Shown here piece by piece: positions 38,456 through 49,913 of a stretch of DNA of 64,000 nt. Both the position numbers and the translations under genes were made by a program. The notes under the pieces were generated by a model. It was not told the origin of the DNA. It ran no database searches and saw only the letters and a list, made by a program, of their open reading frames with translations. The stretch comes from Sphagnum compactum (lineage: Eukaryota > Bryophyta > Sphagnopsida > Sphagnales), in NCBI GenBank assembly GCA_965153455.1, contig OZ234494.1, forward strand, positions 3,658,001 through 3,722,000, in the 5' to 3' direction. Every line of letters starts with the position of its first letter. Positions within the stretch are counted from its first letter, which is position 1.

Positions 38456-39030
38456 AATACATAATTTAAATAAATAACAAAAGACAAAGGAAAAGAAATG
38501 AAATAACAGAGAGAAATAGGGGGTGGGGGGAAAAAGGAAGAAAAAATAAAAAACAAACTGCACAAGTACTATGTTAGAACCCCATGTGTAAATAGTAGTT
38601 ACACATTGATTAAAGTGAAAAAAATTAGAATGGGGAAAAAACTCCTAAAAAAGGAAGAAGAAGACTAAGGAGAAGAAGGGGGAAGGGAAAAATAAATAAA
38701 CACGAGAGAAAAAGGAAGAAGGAGAAAAAAGGGGAGGGGGAGCGGAGGAGGACACAAAAAAATATTATAAAACAAGAAAATAGAAATAAAGGTGAAAAAA
38801 AACAAAGAAAAGAAAAGAAAAAGGGTGCAAGAGAAGGAGGGAAATTTTTTAAAAGGGGGAGGAAGGAGAAAGGACAATATAAATAAAAAACTAATTAGGG
38901 AAGGAGGTGGGAAATTTTTTATAAGGAAGAAACAGAACAGGGAGAAAAACAAAAATTTAAAGGAAGAAGAAGAAGAAGCAGAAGAGGGGATGAAGAAGAA
39001 GAAGAAGAAGAAGAAGAAGGTGGTTCGCAA
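38456..39030. repeat. Polypurine block with GAA repeats
   Basis: For about 570 bases the plus strand is almost entirely A and G with very few C and T. It ends in a (GAA)n run of about nine units near 38991-39018. Lys/Glu-rich plus frames and Phe/Ser-rich minus frames across it are composition artefacts. Confidence 0.85.
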
Positions 39031-40640
39031 GGTTTCAGATGTAGTGCCCAAAGTAACATAATGATTTTAGATGCGATGTCCAAATTGATGTAATGGTGTC
39101 AAATGCGGTGTTGAATTTGACGCAATGGTTTGAAGTTTTTTATTCACAAAAGGATAAAACACATTGGACTGTTGAGGTGATGGACTTGTGGGATAATGTA
39201 ACATGGTGGGCCAATTAGTAAATATGTTTTGAAGAAGAAGGTGTGGTTATAACTAGTGTTGGCGGGTATCAAAAATATCCTCGGATCTCATTCATGTAGC
39301 ACCTAGGTATCATTATTTGAACCCCTTCTGACTGAAAACTTGATCATCGATTTTCAATTGTGTGAGAACTAGATGATGAAAATTGGCTTAAGTAAGAAAA
39401 ACTAAAAATATTAGAACACAAGTGAGGTAAAATTCCTTTATTTGGGCCAGGTTCTCAAATTATTGTGTACAAGCTTTAATACAACATTTAATGGACAAGG
39501 CTTGAGAGTAATTATGATAGTTGTATACGTAGATATATGTTATAGTAGTGGAGGCATTCATGAAAAAAAAAAGACAACTAATTAGTTACAAATAATGATG
39601 GTTTTTGAGTTTCACCCCACCTTTTGAATTATAATGTATTTTTTTGTAGGTTTTGTTTTGAATTTCAACCTATGTATGACGAAACTTAGGGTTAGGTTTT
39701 TTTTTAATAAATTTTAAAATGTGACCCCCTATGAAGGGCTAGGATGGATTTTGCGAATGAAATAAATTTGTAGTGTAGTCGTATTTTTTAATTCACCTTT
39801 TGGTGAAAATTCACAAAAAAAAACCAATAAAAAATTGATGTTTTTACTTTTAAAAAAAAATACTCAATATTTTTTTTGTAATTTTAGTTATGATTTTTTT
39901 ATTTGAAAAAAAAAGTAGTAACCAATTTGTGAGAATTGTAAAATGATAGCCAATTGTTTTCAAATTTAGGGCATTGTGAGAATTGGTAAATTTTTAAAAT
40001 AAAAATATTGATACCATGACCTAGTTTATAATTTCTTAAAAAATTAAAAAGTCAAAACTAGATCCTACATGTATCAAAAAATAATGATACCCACCCAACA
40101 CTGGTTAGCGCCATGGATGGAATAATGGGTTTCAAACCTTTTTTTCTAAATTGGAAACTAAGGTGTCTTGTAGATTTCAAGCATGCCAAATGTGTAGCCT
40201 TTGTTGGGTGGGGATAATTAAGGTGGTTATGGTGTGGTGCACAAAGTGTGAATTGAAATGTTTAATCACATCCCAAGTGTTATGAAAATGGTGGGGAAAA
40301 CACCCAAAACGGATGATAAAGGAAAAGTGCACAAACAATGTTTGATTGAAGCATTTACATGCCCATGTGAACATCCATGTGTTATCAAGTTCCTAGCCAT
40401 CAATTTATACAACATGGATGCTTACACATTGTGGTGGAATGGGGGCACATTTTGAGAAATGTTGGATTACAATGCAAAGTATTCACATGTCCAAATATGT
40501 TAAGAGGAGCCACTTAGTTTAAAACCAAAGTCAATTTTTTTGGTATGACATTCATATAATTTCCACATACATATCTAGATGCTAATGGCATGGAGTTCAT
40601 TCATTTGAATGATCATCCATGACTTGTAATAAACTTGTAC
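39031..40640. other. AT-rich DNA, no gene recognised
   Basis: Homopolymer-rich sequence without supportable frames. The plus frame 40258-40455 (65 residues) is unremarkable. Confidence 0.4.
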
Positions 40641-40925
40641 CTCACTTTTAATTTAGTTTCATTTCATTTTTAGTTAACTTCCAATTAAGTATTGATTCAT
40701 TTCCATTTGAATCATAGGTCATTTCTAGTTGACTCTAAGTAGAGTCTTAGTTAAGTTTTACTTCATTTTTAATTAAATTCTAGTTAAATTTAAATTAACT
40801 TTAATTTCACTATTAGTTAAGTTATATTTAATTCCAATTAATTTCGAGTTAATTCCTAGTTAAGTCCTAGTTAACTTTCAATTAAGTTTCAGTTAATTCA
40901 AAGTTGCTTTTTAGTTAGGAAGGTT
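40640..40925. repeat. Short-period AGTTAA-type repeat
   Basis: The phrases agttaagt, agttaact, aattaagt and agttaatt recur roughly every 10 bases, with many diverged copies, over about 285 bases. It directly precedes the TATA-containing segment at 40990-41130. Confidence 0.7.
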
Positions 40926-40989
40926 TTTAAAAAGCTTCTATTTGATGCGCATATAGAAACGGTTTTGAAAGCTTCCTTGAGCTAGGTCC

Positions 40990-41250
40990 CCAAAGGGGTA
41001 TAAATAAAAGTAAGACCCTCATTTCCTTCAGTCTGTTCAACAATAATCTTAGGCATGATTTTACACCATAGCCTTGTCATGTTCTTTTTATGTTCATATT
41101 TGTATATGTTAACATAATAAAGATTCGTTTCCGCGTTGGTCTCGCACATCTCATCTTCTTGTTCTTAGTTCTTGTGTTTTTACTTTTGAATCACATAATT
41201 TTGTTTTGTTCCTTGTTTGATAGTTAGATTTAAAGCTCTATTTTAGCCTT
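40990..41250 (+). promoter_or_regulatory. LTR-like promoter and polyadenylation segment
   Basis: A TATA-like box (ggggtataaataaaag near 40995) is followed by a CT-rich stretch, an aataaag signal near 41117 and a short GC-richer tail (gtttccgcgttggtctcgcac). This order, behind a short-period repeat resembling a U3 enhancer, is typical of plant LTRs. No partner LTR, primer site or coding region is attached, so it would be a remnant or solo LTR with undefined ends. Confidence 0.35.
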
Positions 41251-41299
41251 TGTTTTTGTGCATCTTCGTGTCCTTGACAATACCAAATGAAATTTCCCA

Positions 41300-41738
41300 A
41301 AATTAAAAGGATAAAAAATTATTAACCACATTAAAAAACACTCATACCCCAAGATATGTGGAATTGTAAAACTTTAAAAATTCAAAGAACTTTCCAAAAT
41401 TGATCGAGAATTCTAGAACTTCAAATATCCTTTGCCACACATAAATGGGGTAAAATGTACATGATGTGTTAAGAAAATTTGTATTTTATTATACAAAAAA
41501 CATAAAAATGTTAAAAAAAAGAATTGGTTATGATTTGAAATTATTATCATTTTTAGAGACAAAACATTGAATTTACAAGGAATCAGGAAATTTTCAGAAA
41601 TTCACATTTATTCAAAAATGATGAAGAAACAAACATGTCATGTTTATGGACAACTATAAACATTTATTATAACAAGTTGCAAAAAAAATTGTTCCAAAAT
41701 GCATTCATATGAAAAAGTTTTTTGGCAAAAAGGACATG
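41300..41738 (+). repeat. AT-rich dispersed repeat, copy 2
   Basis: It aligns by eye with 15860-16304 in the same orientation, with shared runs including gtggaatt-taaaactttaaaaattcaaag, aaatgtacatgatgt, tgatttgaaattatta, tttattcaaaaat and aacaagttgcaaaaaaaattgttcaaaat. Coding potential is absent. Confidence 0.65.
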
Positions 41739-42229
41739 TAGTCCTTTTTTCCAATAATCCTGTTGGTTCATTGTATCCCATTTAAATGTTGCATTTTTGA
41801 CAGACAAATGAAATTTTGTGTACATTGACATGTATGATTGGGGTGAAACTAGACACATGCAAGAGGTGACTTCATCTTTATATGCATTTGTCAAGGAATA
41901 AGATTTCATCAATGCGAGGAAAATGTGTTGGTGGGTGGCCCTAAAACTCCAAAGTCCCCTTGACAAATGGCCAAACAACACCAAACATCTTTGATGTATC
42001 CCATCATTTCATTTTTTTGGTGTGGAGAATTTTTTAAAATTATAATGTAGCAAAAATATTGGAAAATTAATTGAAATTCCATTTTAGAAACAAATTTTCC
42101 CAATAATTGTTTTTCCCAAAATGTTTGGACAAAAAACAAAAAATTTTGCCAATAAAAAAAACATGGGAAGAAATCTTTTAAACCCCTTGTTGTCCATTGT
42201 GAAAGTTTGGTCATTAGTCATTGTGTAGT

Positions 42230-42560
42230 GATGAAAAATGTTGGCAATTGAAAAAGGTATGTGGTGACTAAAAAATGATTGTGGCAATTGAAAAAAGGAC
42301 TGTGGTGACTAAAACTTTGGTGATTGAAAAAGGTTTGTTGGTGACCAAAATTTTGACTATCGAAAATGTTGGTGATCGAATTTTTGGCAATGAAAAAATT
42401 AGCAACGATAAAAAAATGTGGCAATTAAAAAACTGGACTATGGTGACCAAAAATTCATGATTGTGGTGATTGAAAATTCATAACTGTGGTGATAGAAAGC
42501 CATTTAGGTCGCCACGTGGTGTATGGTCATCGAAACGGGTGTAGTTTTGGTCACCTTTAT
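42230..42560. repeat. Degenerate GGTGACTAAAA/GGCAATTGAAAA repeat
   Basis: The phrases gtggtgactaaaa, tggtgattgaaaa, tggtgaccaaaa and tggcaattgaaaa recur every 15-30 bases. They resemble the phrases scattered through 37080-37610. The small Val/Thr/Lys-rich frame here comes from the repeat. Confidence 0.6.
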
Positions 42561-43732
42561 CCCTACCTTAGGCCATTCAATATGGGTTTTGATTTAGGCT
42601 GACCTAGGTTGACCTTATCCTAATGTGACATTGGGTTGCATTTGTGTCCAAATAGATGTGTCATGTTGCAATTGACGTTGTGACAACCCTGTTTTATTTT
42701 GGACCATTTGACAAAAATCATTAGTCAATCTTTGTTAGTCATAGATTTTGCTTATGGCAATTGTGTTGACCAAATGTCATGGAATTTTTGACAAAGTTCA
42801 TAATTCTACTTCTTGACAACAAATTCTTGAATTTTAGGCACATGTTCCAAATCTATGAGATTTGTAGTTCAACAACATTGGTTGGATCAATAGCCTTTAC
42901 ATGCATTTTAAGGGGTTATTGTTTAGGGGGAAGTAGGAATTCTAGTCCCAAATAGGGCCTTATACCTAAAGTTTTAGTGGGGCCATGACAAACTTACAAA
43001 ACAAAACAAAAATCTAAGAAAAGGATCAACAATTAAACCAATCAAATTCACAAATCAAACCTCCGAATTTCAATGTTGAAAACCATGTCAATTCACAAAT
43101 CACAAATCACAAAATGGAAATTATTTTGAAAATGAAAACTTGAATATTTTTATAAAATCATGGCCATGGTCATGGGGAATGAGTTTGTGATTTGTGGAGT
43201 TTCAAATTTGGATTTTGGAGCTTTTGCTACACCAAGTTTGGGCTTGTAAGTTGGAAGTTTAGGGACTAAATGTTGTAGGTTATAATCATCTATGGTGACC
43301 TCTTGGGATTGAGTCCTTGCATTCACTATATGTGTTGTAGTGTAATTTTGAACAATCCTTTGGGCCCCACCATGACCTCCCCATGTTCATTATAGGCATA
43401 ACGACACAATAGGCCCCCCACAATCCATTACCCTTTAACAAATCAACCTACATTATGTAGGTTACTCAAATTCACCCACCCTTGGGACATAGTACAAATC
43501 CATCACAACAACACATGGGCCTATTCATTGTTCATGTTGTTAATTTACAAAAATGTTACAAGCTTCAAGGTTCGTTGCTCCAAACTTCGAATTACAACTT
43601 GTTACAATGTGCACATAACGCATTTAGACTTCAAACTTGAACTATATATGCAAAGTTCAAAAAAATTCAAAACAATTACAACTCAAGCAAACTTGCAAGA
43701 TTGCAAGTTCCCTCAAGTAGGGTGAGAGCACA
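42561..43732. other. Intergenic DNA left of the nested LTR structure
   Basis: AT-rich, no supported gene. It ends at the TTAAA target duplication of the older solo LTR. Confidence 0.4.
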
Positions 43733-43737
43733 TTAAA

Positions 43738-43803
43738 TGTCGTAACCCCAATCTTGAGAGAGTGTGAGGATGAAGACTCACACTCCCGAAATGGGAACTT
43801 GGG
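43738..43803 (+). mobile_element. Older solo LTR, left piece (plus orientation)
   Basis: Starts tgtcgtaacccca, matching the reverse complement of the younger element's LTR end (tgtcgcaacccca). The flanking 5 bases ttaaa at 43733-43737 recur at 51497-51501. It is cut at 43803 by the younger element and resumes at 50739. Confidence 0.85.
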
Positions 43804-44623
43804 TGACGCACTCCTTGGTCCCGGGGTGAACCCACTTGAGGGTTCACCAATGTGAAGTTGCGGAAAGTTGGGACCAAAGGGCACGCTCCCGACTTCCAAC
43901 TCTAGAAAGGGGTAGAGGGTCAAGTTGGAAGCCCCGGGATTAGACTAGGAAGATGGACTAGTAGATCAAGCACGAATCTGCATACAAAACCAACCACAAA
44001 TGGGTTAGTTCACATTCGGGAACAGCCTTGGGTGTTGGGACAAGCCACGGGCACTTTGGACTACTTGACTCACCACGGCCCGGACTCGGGGGAAGCCACC
44101 ACCTTCCCCCTTATAGTATTCTCTGCAGCTCACCACGGAGGCTACATCCAAATGGCACATTTTCTTGGGACTCCCGAAATGGAGTCCCGAAACTGTCCTG
44201 GTGGGACTCCCGGAACTTTGAACGGTCATAACTCTCGATTCTGGAGTCCGATCACAACGAGGTCTAAACCAAAGTTGTAGCCCTCGTTGAGATCTTTCCA
44301 ACGCCATGTCGCACTCCCTCAGGCGACGTCGGGAAAGGGTCGATTCCCGACTTTTAGTGGTCGGGAGTCAAACTGCCAGTTTGACTCCCGGCCTTTCTTT
44401 TGCCCATAACTTGGGCTGCAGATGTCCGAATGGCCAATGCGAGGCCATTTTCGATATCTACGTTTCAAGACCTTTCCAATGACACCAAGAACACCTCAAT
44501 GCGAGGTGTTTTGGGCCTTGCTGTCGAGCTCTGAACATTCGGGAGTCCCGGAGGACTCCAAGTCTCCAACTTTTCCAAGTGTTGGGCTTCACCCCCACAC
44601 TTGGACAAAGTGGGGTTGCGACA
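43804..44623 (-). repeat. 3' LTR of the chromovirus
   Basis: 820 bases, near-identical to 49914-50733; begins tgacgcactcc and ends gttgcgaca on the plus strand. Open frames inside it (for example 44005-44307) recur in the other LTR and are not genes. Confidence 0.96.
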
Positions 44624-44635
44624 CTCTCCCCCACT
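44624..44635 (-). other. Polypurine tract of the chromovirus
   Basis: On the minus strand it reads agtgggggagag and directly abuts the 3' LTR, the expected place for plus-strand priming. Confidence 0.85.
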
Positions 44636-45402
44636 AGAAGAAAGAAGTCAATGTCCTCATTGACACTTAGAATTTTCCTTCATACAATTTCAATTGCTTT
44701 CTTTTGGATCCTCGGCCATTTGCCGACTCTTTGCGACTAGGACCTTGTCTCAAGCTAACTTAGGCGTCCCCAAGTTTCCAACACTTTCTTGACAAGTCCA
44801 AGAGGGTCTTGTAGGAAACCCTCTTCCTTTGCTTCGTCAAAAGACTAAACTAGCCTAATTGACGAAGCCCTCATTTGGGAGGAACCTTTTTCCATCCTTC
44901 CCCTCATGAGGACTTAAGTCAAGTCTACTCTTGACCTAAGCTATTTGACATGACTCCTTTCCCTATCTTGCGCCTTGGTCACAACAACCAAGTCTTAACT
45001 AAAAGATTTGCTTATCAAGGTACGAGAAAGAACACCTAGGTTTGCCAAACCCAAGTCCCAAACTACACTTAGAGTATGTGAGCGGGGTCATGACTTCCCG
45101 TATTGGCCACACTACCAACCAACCCTTCGGGATGCACTTAAGGCATGTGCATGTCCCCGCAAGCTCACCTTGCTTGCCTCTTCCCTTGGGGCCAAGTTTC
45201 CTCAACCCCAAAGTAGGAGTCCGATTTTGATTTGGGCCTACGCAAAAAAGTTCCATTTGTCCATGCCACAACCCTATTTGCCTTAACAAATTTTTCATGA
45301 TACAATCTCTTGGAAGTTTTAAAGCCCTTTTTATTTCACTTGCAACTTGATGTGGTACATTTTATGAAACTCTCCCCCTCTAAAAGAAAGGTGATGTCTT
45401 CA
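44636..45402 (-). other. Non-coding spacer between pol and the 3' LTR
   Basis: About 770 bases with no conserved retroelement domain. The minus frame 44999-45298 (99 residues) matches nothing I recognise. Near its upstream end, about 45368-45385, is a second purine-rich stretch (minus strand cttttagagggggagagtt) that mirrors the tract at the LTR junction and shares flanking bases with it. Confidence 0.6.
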
Positions 45403-48400
45403 TCACGCTCTACGTCTTTTCTTCGCCGGTCTAGTGTGGAATTCTTCTATGGCTTCTTGGGCATGTTCCATGTCGGATTCGTTCACCCAAGAAGCCTCTA
45501 TTGCATGGTAACCTTTCCACTTAACTAAGTATTCCCGCTCTCGCCCTCTAAGTTGCCTTGATTTGAGCACGGCCTTTACTTCAAACTCTGGTTCATTATG
45601 AACCAAGTCCGGTGGAGGCCTTGAATGATGCTCTCTATTAGGCCTTGAGGCGTCGTGGGAGACCGGCTTCAAAAGGGAAACATGAAATGTGGGATGAACT
45701 CTAAGATTTTCCGGTAATTCTAATTTATAAGTGTCGGAAAGTTTCTTTTCCAACACTTTGAATGGACCCGCATATGGGCCCATAAACTTATGATTTAACC
45801 GTTCGGGCAACCGGAAGTTCTTGATGTTCAACCACACCTCGTCTCCTTCTTGAAACTTCACCTCTCGTCGGGACTTGTCCGCAAAATCCTTGTACCTTTT
45901 GTGCGCCTTTTCCAAGTTGGCTTTTGCCAACTCCCATAAGCGCTTCCTTTCTTCATCAAGTTGTGTGACCATTAGCACTTCCTCACTTGCATCAATCGAA
46001 GGTTGTCCTTGTGCGGCCCAAGTCATGGGCACAATTGGTGACTTGCCCGTCACCATTTGGAATGGGGTGGATCCCGTTGCGGAGTGTACCGAGTTGTTGT
46101 AACAAAACTCGGCTAACTCCAAATGATCCACCCAATCTTGTTGATCCGCCGGCACATAATTCCTTAGGAATTGTTGGATCACCAAGTTCACCCTCTCGGT
46201 TTGTCCATCGGTTTGGGGGCGGAATGAAGTGCTCATCTTGAGTTCCAACCCCATTCGCTTCCACAAGGCCCTCCAAAACTTACTCATGAACTTTGGATCC
46301 CGATCCGACACTATGTCCTTTGGAAGGCCATGATGCTTGAAAATGTGGGAGAAGAACAACCTCCCCGTCTCTTGAGCCGTGGCTTCATCCTTTGTGGGAA
46401 TGAAGTGTGCCATTTTGCTAAATCGATCCACCACAACCATGATGGCATCGAACCCCTTTGAAGGGGGCAAACTTACCATAAAGTCCATTGACACACTTTC
46501 CCACGGCCCTTCGGGAATTGGCAAAGGTTGCAACAAACCCGCTTGCTTCTTGTTGAGGGTCCGGTTTTGTTGACAAGTTAAACAAGTCTTCACGTACTCC
46601 TCCGCATCATCCTTCAAGTTGGGCCAATAGTAGGACTTCTTTAGGAATGTTGTGGTGCGCTTTGCACCACCATGGCTCGCAAGCGGTCCATCGTGACATT
46701 CCTTCAAAAGTGTGTCCCTAATTTTCCCTTCCGGCACATAGAGTCGGTTTTGCTTGTACCACAACAATCCATTTTTCAAATGGAAGTGGGACTTGGCTCC
46801 ATTTTGGATGCTTTGCCTTGCTTCCTTGGCAAAAGCATCCCAGCGGTTTGCTAATCTAACTTCCTTTTGAAGTTCCGACTCTCCCACATACACCACTCTA
46901 AGTTGGTGTTTCCGGCTCAAGGCATCGGGGACTATGTTCTCCTTTCCCGGCTTGTGCCGGATGTCCACATTGAACAAGGCCAATGTGTCTTGCCACCTTT
47001 GTTGTTTTGATGACAACTTGGGTTGAATTGCGAAGTACTTCAAGGTCACATTGTCGGTCCACACCACCACATCTTTGGAGCCTATGTAATGGCCCCAAGT
47101 CTTGAGACAATGTATGACCGCCCACATTTCCTTCTCGTGAGTTGGCCACCTTCGCTCCGTCTCACTCAACTTCTTGCTTTCAAAGGCCACCGGTCTTCCA
47201 TCTTGCACTATGACACCCCCAATTGCAAAGTCGGAGGCGTCGGAATGGATTTCAAACTCCTTGTCAAAGTCGGGCAACTTCAACACCGGCGCCTTCACCA
47301 AAATGCCCTTCAATGTTCCAAAGGCTTCGTCGCATGCTTCATCCCAATCATAAGTGACGGCGGACTTCTTCAAGAGGTTTGTCAAAGGAGCCGTTATTCT
47401 CACAAAGTTCTTTATGAACTTGCGATAATAGGAGGCCAATCCTAAAAAGGATCTCAAGGCGGGAACCGAGTTAGGCGGCTCCCAATCCAAAATCGCCTTG
47501 ACCTTGTGATCATCCATCATCAACCCTTCTTGAGTTATCCTATGCTCAAGGAAATCCACTTCCGTCACCCCAAATTCGCACTTCTCGAGCTTGGCATACA
47601 ACTTGTTTTCCCTTAGCCTTTGGAACACCTTGCGAAGGTGCTCCGCATGCTCCTCCATGGAGCTACTATAAATCAAAATGTCGTCTATGTAGACGACCAC
47701 AAAATCATCAAGCCATTCGCGGAAAATGTCATTCATGAGGGTGCAAAATGTTGCGGGTGCATTGGTGAGCCCAAAGGGCATCACCAAGAACTCATATGAC
47801 CCATACCTTGTGAGACAAGCGGTCTTTTCTTCGTCCCCTTCCGCGATCCTTATTTGGTAATACCCCGAACGTAGATCAATTCTACTAAAAACCTTGGCTC
47901 CCGAGAGACGATCAAATAGATCATCGATGCGAGGTAAAGGATAACGGTTTTTCACTGTTGCCTTATTGAGTGCTCTATAATCCACACACATCCTCAAAGT
48001 CCCATCCTTCTTGTGAACAAAAAGGATGGGTGCCCCATATGGCAACTTGCTTGGTTTGATGTAACCTTTCGCGAGGAGTTCTTCAAGTTGAACCTTGAGT
48101 TCCTTCAACTCCTCGTGGCTCATTCTATATGGGGCCTTGGCGGGCGGTTCCACTCCCGGTATCACTTCAATCGCATGATCAACTCGTCTTCTCGGGGGCA
48201 ACTTTTCGGGCATCACATCTGGGAACTCTTCCAAAACCTTCCTTATGCACTTGGCAGAAGTCACCAACTTGGTGGCTTCCTTGGGCTCATACTCATCCAA
48301 CACCCGCATGACACACATCATGCCAAAGCCCCCCACGAGTTCTCTTTCCCAAGCTTTTCCTAACATAAAGTGGATGGTTGGATCACCCACACAAGGCAAC

Positions 48401-49329
48401 TCATGTGCCTTGACTCGCACAATCCCACTTTTAGATGGGATTCTAACTAACCTATTGTGCCCTTCAATGAGCACATTGTTTTGGGTAATGAATTCCATTC
48501 CCAAAACGCACTCCATTCCACCCAAGGTGGAAACTAACAAATCCACTTTTCCTCTCCAATTTCCTAATTGGAGAGGCACTCCCTTTGCTTGTAGTGTAGT
48601 TGGATGGGGAACCCCATCCGCGAAATGCACCTCAATGGGTGCCTTGAGTTCCTCCAAGTGGAGCTCCATCCTTTTGGCGCTCTCACGAGTTATGAAGTTG
48701 TGAGAAGCCCCTGTGTCCAAAAGACATAAAATTTCCCGCTTAACAATCTTCCCCTTCAAGAAGATAAGTCGATTGCATTCCGGTTGGGCTAGAGTGGCAT
48801 TGAGAGCAAGTACCTTAGAGCTCCCCACTCCCGATTTGGATTTGGGCCAATCTTTGGAGTAGTGCCCCACTTTGTTGCAATTGAAACACGTTCCCTTGGG
48901 TTTTGCTCCAAAATCTCCCTTGGGTTGGCTCCCTTTGAAAAAAGCCCCCTTCTTCACCAAGCTACCTTTTGGTTTGAACCCCGAGCCTTGGAATTGTTTT
49001 GGTTTATCCTTGGTTGGGCTACCTTGCCCCCGGTTCCATTCCCCCTCATGCCTTGGCTTTTTGTGAAGGAACTTGTTGTCCTTCTTGAACCCGGATTTGT
49101 TGCTCCGCCCCACATCCGAGAAGTTCTCCACTTTCGTGATGGCCTCGGATAATGAGGCGGGCCAACTCTCCTCAAGCTTTCGCTTGGCCCAAGTTGGAAG
49201 CCCCATCACAAATTGGCACACACGATCCAACTCGTGCATGTGCCGGATCTCTAACATGAGCTTGGAATAAGCCCTCACATATTGCCTCAAGTTCTCATTT
49301 GTGGCATCACAAGATCTCGGAGCTTGCAC
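45403..49329 (-). CDS. Chromovirus gag C-terminus and pol polyprotein (1308-codon open frame)
   Basis: Domains by residue of this frame: end of the gag capsid region (1-~70), basic linker, zinc knuckle at 148-161 ([14 protein letters not shown], where the last Cys is Trp), aspartic protease [10 protein letters not shown] at ~203-212, reverse transcriptase with YIDD at 547-550, RNase H ([10 protein letters not shown] at ~693-702), integrase HHCC then D...D...E with [12 protein letters not shown] and SDRDPKF, and a C-terminal chromodomain ([15 protein letters not shown]). It copies the element RNA and inserts the DNA; chromodomains direct insertion towards particular chromatin. The ATG at 49329 is not a natural start, because the upstream gag lies in another frame (see the gag entry). 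The reading frame from protease to chromodomain has no stop. Confidence 0.93.
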   Translation of the reverse strand: MQAPRSCDATNENLRQYVRAYSKLMLEIRHMHELDRVCQFVMGLPTWAKRKLEESWPASLSEAITKVENFSDVGRSNKSGFKKDNKFLHKKPRHEGEWNRGQGSPTKDKPKQFQGSGFKPKGSLVKKGAFFKGSQPKGDFGAKPKGTCFNCNKVGHYSKDWPKSKSGVGSSKVLALNATLAQPECNRLIFLKGKIVKREILCLLDTGASHNFITRESAKRMELHLEELKAPIEVHFADGVPHPTTLQAKGVPLQLGNWRGKVDLLVSTLGGMECVLGMEFITQNNVLIEGHNRLVRIPSKSGIVRVKAHELPCVGDPTIHFMLGKAWERELVGGFGMMCVMRVLDEYEPKEATKLVTSAKCIRKVLEEFPDVMPEKLPPRRRVDHAIEVIPGVEPPAKAPYRMSHEELKELKVQLEELLAKGYIKPSKLPYGAPILFVHKKDGTLRMCVDYRALNKATVKNRYPLPRIDDLFDRLSGAKVFSRIDLRSGYYQIRIAEGDEEKTACLTRYGSYEFLVMPFGLTNAPATFCTLMNDIFREWLDDFVVVYIDDILIYSSSMEEHAEHLRKVFQRLRENKLYAKLEKCEFGVTEVDFLEHRITQEGLMMDDHKVKAILDWEPPNSVPALRSFLGLASYYRKFIKNFVRITAPLTNLLKKSAVTYDWDEACDEAFGTLKGILVKAPVLKLPDFDKEFEIHSDASDFAIGGVIVQDGRPVAFESKKLSETERRWPTHEKEMWAVIHCLKTWGHYIGSKDVVVWTDNVTLKYFAIQPKLSSKQQRWQDTLALFNVDIRHKPGKENIVPDALSRKHQLRVVYVGESELQKEVRLANRWDAFAKEARQSIQNGAKSHFHLKNGLLWYKQNRLYVPEGKIRDTLLKECHDGPLASHGGAKRTTTFLKKSYYWPNLKDDAEEYVKTCLTCQQNRTLNKKQAGLLQPLPIPEGPWESVSMDFMVSLPPSKGFDAIMVVVDRFSKMAHFIPTKDEATAQETGRLFFSHIFKHHGLPKDIVSDRDPKFMSKFWRALWKRMGLELKMSTSFRPQTDGQTERVNLVIQQFLRNYVPADQQDWVDHLELAEFCYNNSVHSATGSTPFQMVTGKSPIVPMTWAAQGQPSIDASEEVLMVTQLDEERKRLWELAKANLEKAHKRYKDFADKSRREVKFQEGDEVWLNIKNFRLPERLNHKFMGPYAGPFKVLEKKLSDTYKLELPENLRVHPTFHVSLLKPVSHDASRPNREHHSRPPPDLVHNEPEFEVKAVLKSRQLRGREREYLVKWKGYHAIEASWVNESDMEHAQEAIEEFHTRPAKKRRRA

Positions 49330-49871
49330 CTCGAGATGTAGTCGGAGTTCCTCGGAACAAACTCCGACTCAAGGCGCTCCTTAAAGAACTCCCACGTGTA
49401 GCCATGGTTTTTGCCCTCCTCTTGTCTTACCGTCCGCCACCATGTGGCGGCATAGCCTTTCAAGTAGGATTGGGCAAGCTCCACGGCGGAATTCCGTCCA
49501 ACCTTGGCGGCATGGATATAATCGTCCATTTCCGCAAGCCAAACATCCACCACCTTACGGTCTCGGGCACCATCGAAATTCCCGGGCTTGGCCGGTTGAA
49601 ACCTTTCACCTTTGGAGGTCCCCGTTTTGAGGGCCGCCACCAACTCACCAAAGTCGGGCCTATTCATCTTGAGGAGGACTTCAAGTTGCTCCGGGGTGAA
49701 TAGGACCGAGCTCCGTTGTTCTTCCTCACTTTCGGGTTCAACCTCGGGCTCATCTTGGTCCTCCCGGAAGTTTGGTTCCTCCCCAATTGATTCGGGCGGG
49801 GCTACTAGGTCATCGACGGGCTCCTCGGACCTAAGCTCTGGAGCTAGCTTCTGATTCTTCTTGGGTGCCAT
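49287..49871 (-). pseudogene. Chromovirus gag N-terminal part, ended by a frameshift
   Basis: The frame starts at MAPKKNQKLAP (49871), 29 bases inside the primer site, and runs 194 codons. It has an acidic stretch (EPEVEPESEEEQR), then the gag capsid motif AEMDDYIHAAKV and ATWWRTVRQEEG. The capsid homology passes into the pol frame near 49304-49314, so a 1-base indel there splits the protein in mid-capsid. This is not the usual place for a programmed gag-pol shift, so I read it as an inactivating mutation. Confidence 0.85.
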
Positions 49872-49899
49872 CCCAAAATGTCGTTGAGCTTCACCTTGA

Positions 49900-49911
49900 G
49901 CTCTGATACCA
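49900..49911 (-). other. Primer binding site (tRNA-iMet)
   Basis: The minus strand reads tggtatcagagc two bases after the 5' LTR. This is the standard plant LTR-element site pairing with the 3' end of initiator tRNA-Met. Confidence 0.93.
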
Positions 49912-49913
49912 CG

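Noticed and set aside
38665-39061. Phe-rich membrane protein (minus) or Lys/Glu-rich protein (plus)
   Set aside because: Both come from the polypurine block; low complexity, no start context or exon neighbours.
44005-44307. Host gene in the 100-codon minus frame, repeated at 50115-50417
   Set aside because: Both copies lie in the two LTRs of the chromovirus and exist only because the LTRs are duplicated.
45403-49871. Programmed gag-pol frameshift
   Set aside because: The frame change lies in the middle of the capsid region, before the zinc knuckle and protease, where no such recoding is expected; a mutation explains it better.
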